Part shown: piece after piece, positions 4,936 through 8,764 of the stretch
How positions within the stretch are numbered: position 1 is the stretch's first letter
Layout: every line of letters begins with the position of its first letter
Assembly: GCA_012798055.1 (NCBI GenBank)
Contig: JAAZOA010000017.1
Location: 1-8,764, forward strand
From: Syntrophomonadaceae bacterium
GTDB taxonomy: Bacteria > Bacillota > Syntrophomonadia > Syntrophomonadales > Syntrophomonadaceae
Length of the DNA stretch: 8,764 nt
Direction of reading: 5' to 3'
Translations under genes and position numbers: made by a program
The notes under the pieces: generated by a model
The model's database searches: none
What the model was told of the DNA's origin: nothing
The model's input: only the letters and a program-made list of their open reading frames with translations

Positions 4936-6831
4936 TTAGCGCCCGCCGAAGCTGGAGCCGCCCCCGCCGCCGCCTCCGCCGCCGGAGAATCCGCCCCCGC
5001 CCCCATGGCCGGATGAGGATTTACTGACCGCTGCCCGGGCCGAGCTCAGGGCCCGGTCCATGGAGTCGCCGATGTTATCGAACGATTGATTCACATTGCT
5101 TACCGCTGCATAATGGCCGTAGGTCATCCACCCCGTGCCGAAATGATAATCGCCATCCTGCAGGTTGGGGAAGACCAGTTCCAGCTGGCGGATGACTTCC
5201 TTGGCCACCCCCAGGGTCACGGCATAAACCAAGTAGTGTTCCCAGATGATGAGGCTGGGGATCTCGTGCTTGTCCATCTCCGAGAAATGCTCCAGGAAGC
5301 GCTTGAAGGCCTGCCAGCGCACATAGTCCTCCTGGCCGGTCTTGGAGCGCCGGCTGTATAGCGCCGGTATTACGGCTACCATAATCCCGCCGATGATGAG
5401 CCCGGTGGAAAATAGGTAGGTTTCGAAAATGAACAGGAGTACCATACCCAGGATGACCATCCCGATCCCGCTCAAAATAGCCGCAACCGGCATCATGCCG
5501 CTGTCATCGAAAAACTTCAGGCTGACACCCCGGGCCTTCAGCCCCGAGGTCCACTTCTCCCAGAATTCGTAGAAATCCTGGCCGTGCTTCTTGGCATATT
5601 GCTCAATGTCAGTCAGGTAGAGGAATCCTCTGCTCTCCGAGATTTTGGCCCTCAGGAATTCCAGGAGTTCCTGTTCATGGGGGCGCAATACCGCGTCCTC
5701 GGGTTTCTTCAAGCTGGCCGCCGCCGGCGCGGGCAGCAGGGACAGGCGGTAGGTCACCACTTCCTTGTCGAAGAGGAACCTGGGCACCACGACGGTGGCT
5801 TCCTCCAGGGACAGGAATTTGCGCCGGGCCAGGTCCATGATGGTAGCGGTCAGGTCACGGGCTTCAATCTTGCCCTTGTTCCACAGCACGCTGAGTTCCG
5901 CCGGGCTGTAGTCGGCCGGCAGTTCCCGGTAATAATCGCCCTGGAAGCTGGTGGGATGTTTGCGCCCGTATCTAAACCACAGCCAGATCACTGCTGCCAG
6001 AGAGCCTAGCAGGGCTGCCAGCCCTCCGCTGGTGTCCAGGCGGGACACCAAACGCTGCCGGTTGGCCTGGTCTGCCCAGTCCTCCTCCTCGGCCAAGATG
6101 CCGGGCAGGGCGGTCTTGCCGGTTAAGGCTGAGGGCGGGGCGGAGGGGAACAGGGCGGCAGGCATCACCACCCGGCCCTCCACGAAGGTATAAGCGGGGA
6201 GGTCACTGACCTCCAGCACCACTGTGTCCGGCCCCGTGAACACGATTTCCCCATTCAGGGGACCATGGCCCCAGATCCTGATGTCTTCCCCCTGGCGGTA
6301 GCGCTCCGCCCCGGGCGGCAGTTTTATATTGACCTTCACCCGGCCGATGGGATTGCCGTTATCTTTCCCGATGAATTTGCGGTAGAGTTCGGCTCCGTCC
6401 TTATGCACCTGGACAGCGTTGACGACCCGGTAGGAGACATCGAAGGTGCGGACCTGGTCCAGGGCGGAGATGCTCCAGTCTATGGTCAGCAGGTCACCCT
6501 CGGTCTTGACCAGATAGGTGCCGGGCGGTCCGTAGGTGGTGCCGGGATTGAACTTATAAGGCTGGCCGTTTTCCCGCACCACCACCTCCCTGACCGGGGT
6601 ATTACCCTGGGGGATTTTGATGTAGAAGCCGTTCCACTGCCCGGAAAAATTGACGGTGAGATGTTCCGTGACCTGCATGGATGCGTCAGGCAGGACTTCT
6701 GCATCCACATTCACCGCTTCCATGGAGAGAGAGCGGGCCAGGGCCTGGCCAGGCATCACCGCCAGGCAAAATGCTATTATAAGGCTCATGATCGCCAGAC
6801 CGAGGCAGCGGGCAGACATGCGTCTCTCCAT
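4936..6831 (-). CDS. DUF2207 membrane protein with Gly-rich C-terminal tail
   Basis: A 631-residue exported membrane protein. Residues 1-32 form a signal peptide ending GQALA, with likely cleavage before Arg33. Residues 34-220 form the extracytoplasmic beta-rich DUF2207 domain (MEAVNVDAEVLPDASMQVTEHLTVNF...). A transmembrane segment at 268-286 (LAALLGSLAAVIWLWF) follows, then a soluble region 300-445 (AELSVLWNKGKIEARDLTATIMDLARRKFL), and a pair of membrane segments at about 447-468 and 472-491. A conserved cytoplasmic-type module (WQAFKRFLEHFSEM...WEHYLVYAVTLGVAKEV) spans 506-546. The tail, residues 609-631, is nearly all Gly and Ser, common in this family. The function of DUF2207 proteins is not established; they frequently neighbour LemA, as here, where lemA ends 20 nt upstream. 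The start ATG at 6831 follows GAGGGGA at a 7-nt spacing. Family call strong. Confidence 0.88.
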   Translation of the reverse strand: MERRMSARCLGLAIMSLIIAFCLAVMPGQALARSLSMEAVNVDAEVLPDASMQVTEHLTVNFSGQWNGFYIKIPQGNTPVREVVVRENGQPYKFNPGTTYGPPGTYLVKTEGDLLTIDWSISALDQVRTFDVSYRVVNAVQVHKDGAELYRKFIGKDNGNPIGRVKVNIKLPPGAERYRQGEDIRIWGHGPLNGEIVFTGPDTVVLEVSDLPAYTFVEGRVVMPAALFPSAPPSALTGKTALPGILAEEEDWADQANRQRLVSRLDTSGGLAALLGSLAAVIWLWFRYGRKHPTSFQGDYYRELPADYSPAELSVLWNKGKIEARDLTATIMDLARRKFLSLEEATVVVPRFLFDKEVVTYRLSLLPAPAAASLKKPEDAVLRPHEQELLEFLRAKISESRGFLYLTDIEQYAKKHGQDFYEFWEKWTSGLKARGVSLKFFDDSGMMPVAAILSGIGMVILGMVLLFIFETYLFSTGLIIGGIMVAVIPALYSRRSKTGQEDYVRWQAFKRFLEHFSEMDKHEIPSLIIWEHYLVYAVTLGVAKEVIRQLELVFPNLQDGDYHFGTGWMTYGHYAAVSNVNQSFDNIGDSMDRALSSARAAVSKSSSGHGGGGGFSGGGGGGGGGSSFGGR

Positions 6832-6851
6832 GCAGGCTTCCCCTCTCTGGC

Positions 6852-7406
6852 TTAAAATTGGACCTTGACGGGCTGGCGCTCTGCTTCACCCTCGACATTG
6901 AAGTAATCGGCGACGTGAAAACCGAGCATGCCGGATACCAGGTTATTGGGGAAAACCTGGATGGTGGTATTGAATTTCTGCACCGTATCGTTGTAGAATT
7001 GGCGGGCAAAGGCGATCTTGCTCTCGGTATCGGTCAGTTCGGACTGCAGCTGCAGGAAATTGGTATTGGCCTTGAGGTCCGGGTAAGCCTCAGCTACCGC
7101 AAACAGGGATTTTAATGCGCCGCTGAGCATGTTTTCCGCCTGGGCCTGGTCCTTGATGGTACCCGCCGCCATGGCCATGTTCCTGGCCTGGGTCACACTC
7201 TCCAGCGTGGACTTCTCATGTTGGGCATAACCCTTGACCGTCTCCACCAGGTTGGGGATCAGGTCATAGCGGCGCTTCAGCTGCACATCCACCTGGGCCC
7301 AGGCATTCTGTACCCGCTGCCGTAATTTGACCAGGCTGTTGAAGGTGACGATCAGGAATAATCCCACGAAAACCACCAGGGCCCCGATAATAATGATTCC
7401 CGGCAT
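6852..7406 (-). CDS. lemA: LemA family protein
   Basis: A 184-residue protein, the standard LemA length. Residues 3-23 form one N-terminal transmembrane segment (GIIIIGALVVFVGLFLIVTFN), followed by the hallmark NSLVKLRQRVQNAWAQVDVQ, then RRYDLIPNLVETVKGYAQHE and a long helical bundle. The end carries the family's FPNNLVSGMLGF and YFNVEGEAE motifs. LemA proteins are predicted to expose an N-terminal tail outside and a helical domain inside; their molecular role is not firmly known. The gene is the first of an operon with the DUF2207 gene (20-nt gap). Its ATG at 7406 follows AAAGGAGGT with a 7-nt spacing, among the strongest ribosome binding sites in the window. The leader upstream is structured. 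Confidence 0.95.
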   Translation of the reverse strand: MPGIIIIGALVVFVGLFLIVTFNSLVKLRQRVQNAWAQVDVQLKRRYDLIPNLVETVKGYAQHEKSTLESVTQARNMAMAAGTIKDQAQAENMLSGALKSLFAVAEAYPDLKANTNFLQLQSELTDTESKIAFARQFYNDTVQKFNTTIQVFPNNLVSGMLGFHVADYFNVEGEAERQPVKVQF

Positions 7407-7472
7407 GTTTATACCTCCTTTGTCTGCATGATTTTTGCTTGGCTCGGGTGTTTGCAGCCTGGAAACACGACG

Positions 7473-7537
7473 GCCGGCCTGAAAAAGCCGGCTGCGCCAT
7501 CATCTGCGCCCGAGGGAACCCGTTCAGATGACCCGCA
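7473..7537 (-). other. structured 5' leader of the lemA operon
   Basis: Two hairpins lie between the likely lemA promoter and start. The first is a compound stem: TGCG (7537-7534 on the minus strand) pairs with CGCA (7496-7493) and TCATCTG (7531-7525) with CAGATGA (7506-7500), separated by a small internal loop. The second is GCCGGC (7492-7487) with GCCGGC (7478-7473), 8-nt loop. Neither has a T-run after it, so they are not terminators. They may influence stability or translation of lemA; no known RNA family is recognised. Confidence 0.4.
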
Positions 7538-7573
7538 TCCACCGATCCCAGAATATTGTTTGCCTCTCCTTGT

Positions 7574-7603
7574 ATTGTACCATGGATAAAGCTTTGAGGG
7601 GAA
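7574..7603 (-). promoter_or_regulatory. candidate lemA operon promoter
   Basis: On the minus strand TGGTACAAT (7582-7574) is an extended -10 element. The -35 is poor (TTCCCC, 7603-7598, 18 bp). The start would be near 7567, giving a leader of about 160 nt. Tentative. Confidence 0.4.
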
Positions 7604-7661
7604 AAACAGGGAACCGCCCCTGCCGGCAACCATTTTCTGTCTTCGCCTATGGAGGCCCCTG

Positions 7662-7670
7662 TGTTATCAT
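7662..7670 (+). promoter_or_regulatory. candidate promoter of the NlpC/P60 gene
   Basis: TGTTATCAT carries an extended -10 (TG-T-TATCAT), and TTCGCC (7642-7647) lies 17 bp upstream as a weak -35. Transcription would begin near 7677, about 30 nt before the chosen GTG start. Confidence 0.45.
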
Positions 7671-7707
7671 ACGAAGCGTGAAGCCATAGGTGAGAGGTAT
7701 TTATTTC

Positions 7708-8547
7708 GTGAAACAGATCAGGTATTCCGCGCTGTTGTTTTTGCTCGCATTTGTTATGGTCATGCTGTTGGCCGTTAGACATCCATCTCAGGCCCCTCCC
7801 GGCGGCGGGACCGAAATCAACGCCCGTGTTTTCAGTGATCCCTTCGCAGAGTTCAATAGACTCAAACCCATTTCCCGGGACTTTCTACATATTGAAAATT
7901 ATATTGCTGCGTTGGTCGGCGGCCATGATTCAGTTGATGCTGAAACAATAACACCAGGTCCAACTGCTATTATCCATACTGTCAAGTCCGGCGATACCCT
8001 TTGGGATATCGCGCTTGCCTATAATTCCACCGTTGTTAATCTCTGGGAGTTCAATCACCTGAGCAGCGATGCTTTGTCTCCGGGACAGGCCTTACTGGTC
8101 AACGGACCGGCGCAGGGTCATCCGAAAGCACCCCTGCAACCGGCGGCCAGTCCCAGCCGTTCCGGCCAGACTTCACGTACCGGGGAGATCCTGCAATACG
8201 CGGCCCGATATCTCCACACTCCTTACATTTGGGGAGGGAACAGTCCCAAAGGATTCGATTGTTCAGGGTTTGTACAGTACGTGTTCAGGCATTACGGTTA
8301 CAACTTGCCGCGAACCGCCGCTGCCCAAGCCTCGGCCGGGGTGCGCGTCACAAAATCTGATCTGAGGCCGGGGGACCTGGTGTTTTTCGCAATGCACGGT
8401 TCGGGTATCGATCATGTGGGTATTTACGCCGGAAGCGGAAGGTTTATTCATTCCAGTTCGCCCGGTTCCGGCGGGGTAGTCTATTCGTCTTTATCTGAAA
8501 GCGCATATGCGAAAGCTTATAGTGGTGCCAAGCGGATTATCGAATAA
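7708..8547 (+). CDS. secreted LysM + NlpC/P60 peptidoglycan endopeptidase
   Basis: From GTG 7708 the protein has 279 residues. Lys2 and Arg5 precede a hydrophobic span (7-23), a signal peptide or uncleaved anchor. One LysM peptidoglycan-binding repeat occupies about 89-132 (HTVKSGDTLWDIALAYNSTV...LSPGQALLV). A Pro/Ser-rich linker leads to a C-terminal NlpC/P60 domain (159-279). The catalytic Cys185 lies in FDCSGF, His236 in DHVGIY and a third polar residue, His248, in RFIHSS. The family hydrolyses the gamma-D-glutamyl to diamino-acid bond in wall stem peptides, as in LytE/LytF/CwlS-type autolysins, acting outside the membrane. GTG 7708 is preferred over an in-frame GTG at 7690 because AGGTGAGAGG (7688-7697) is placed 10 nt before it. 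It is transcribed divergently from lemA. A stem AATAAG/CTTATT (8542-8557) spans its stop codon and may be a weak terminator. Confidence 0.93.
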   Translation: MKQIRYSALLFLLAFVMVMLLAVRHPSQAPPGGGTEINARVFSDPFAEFNRLKPISRDFLHIENYIAALVGGHDSVDAETITPGPTAIIHTVKSGDTLWDIALAYNSTVVNLWEFNHLSSDALSPGQALLVNGPAQGHPKAPLQPAASPSRSGQTSRTGEILQYAARYLHTPYIWGGNSPKGFDCSGFVQYVFRHYGYNLPRTAAAQASAGVRVTKSDLRPGDLVFFAMHGSGIDHVGIYAGSGRFIHSSSPGSGGVVYSSLSESAYAKAYSGAKRIIE

Positions 8548-8559
8548 GAGCGCTTATTT
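8542..8559 (+). terminator. possible weak terminator of the NlpC/P60 gene
   Basis: AATAAG (8542-8547) pairs with CTTATT (8552-8557) around AGCG, with three Ts in 8556-8558. The 6-bp AU-rich stem overlapping the stop codon is marginal for termination. Confidence 0.25.
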
Positions 8560-8624
8560 CTGCGGGATCCGCGAATCGCACTATTTATCAGTAATAATTG
8601 AGAAAATGATAACATTCACTACGA

Positions 8625-8653
8625 TTGACGGCGATGCAGGGACAGCATATACT
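8625..8653 (+). promoter_or_regulatory. strong sigma-A promoter leading out of the window
   Basis: TTGACG (8625-8630), a 17-bp spacer and TATACT (8648-8653) match the housekeeping consensus at five of six positions in each hexamer. The transcript would begin near 8660, in a purine-rich leader. The palindrome AGGAATTCCT (8668-8677) lies about 10 nt past the start and could be an operator. The gene served is beyond base 8764. Confidence 0.75.
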
Positions 8654-8764
8654 ATGTGTAAGCTCCAAGGAATTCCTAAGACGGAAAACCAAAGCGAGCC
8701 GGAAACAGAAACAGAAAATCGACAACTAGATCAAGATACCAGTAAAGCAATTTACTAATCCAGA

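Noticed and set aside
6265..6855. 196-codon plus-strand frame
   Set aside because: It is antisense to the DUF2207 gene, which has a clear signal peptide, domain order and operon context.
7690..7707. Alternative GTG start six codons upstream of the NlpC/P60 start
   Set aside because: No Shine-Dalgarno sequence precedes 7690, whereas 7708 has AGGTGAGAGG at a suitable distance and gives a standard signal peptide N-terminus.
8507..8758. 83-codon plus-strand frame at the window end (also from ATG 8607)
   Set aside because: The long form overlaps the end of the NlpC/P60 gene. The inner ATG lacks a ribosome binding site, and a strong promoter lies inside the frame, so any transcript from it would start after the ATG.

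Overview
The window reads as chromosomal DNA of a low-to-moderate GC Gram-positive-type bacterium, most likely a member of the Clostridia/Peptococcia (Firmicutes). The pointers are an S-layer-homology (SLH) surface protein, a GEMM-I cyclic-di-GMP riboswitch, a PcrA-type helicase behind a Gram-positive LexA box, strong AGGAGG ribosome binding sites, and a LysM-NlpC/P60 wall hydrolase. No phage, insertion sequence, CRISPR, tRNA or rRNA signal was seen. Genus cannot be fixed from the sequence.

Layout, left to right. (1) 1-1259 (+): 3' part of an exported SLH protein with two acidic Ig-like domains; the start lies before the window. (2) 1260-1719 (+): a c-di-GMP-I riboswitch, a perfect 10-bp intrinsic terminator, then a well-supported 28-codon gene for a tiny membrane peptide. 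(3) 1716-3887 (-): PcrA/UvrD helicase, convergent with the tiny gene and sharing 4 bp with it; its promoter is TTGACG-17-TAGAAT with a near-consensus LexA box just downstream. (4) 3974-4439: a gene-free stretch with a run of hairpins and an orphan (+)-strand terminator. (5) 4440-4874 (+): a hotdog-fold acyl-CoA thioesterase-like protein whose usual catalytic Asp is Val. (6) 7406-4936 (-): a two-gene operon, lemA then a DUF2207 membrane protein with a Gly-rich tail, with a structured leader. (7) 7708-8547 (+): a secreted LysM + NlpC/P60 peptidoglycan endopeptidase, divergent from lemA. (8) 8625-8653 (+): a near-consensus sigma-A promoter firing out of the window.

How it fits together. Several genes concern the cell envelope (SLH protein, LemA/DUF2207, LysM-NlpC/P60), but they sit in separate transcription units. 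The most unusual item is the riboswitch unit. The 3' strand of the aptamer P1 helix can instead pair with the terminator's loop and 5' arm (11 bp including one G-U), which predicts a c-di-GMP OFF switch. Its only visible target inside the window is the 28-residue peptide, because the next gene runs the opposite way. This makes a second-messenger-controlled micro-membrane-protein the best candidate here for an undescribed system.
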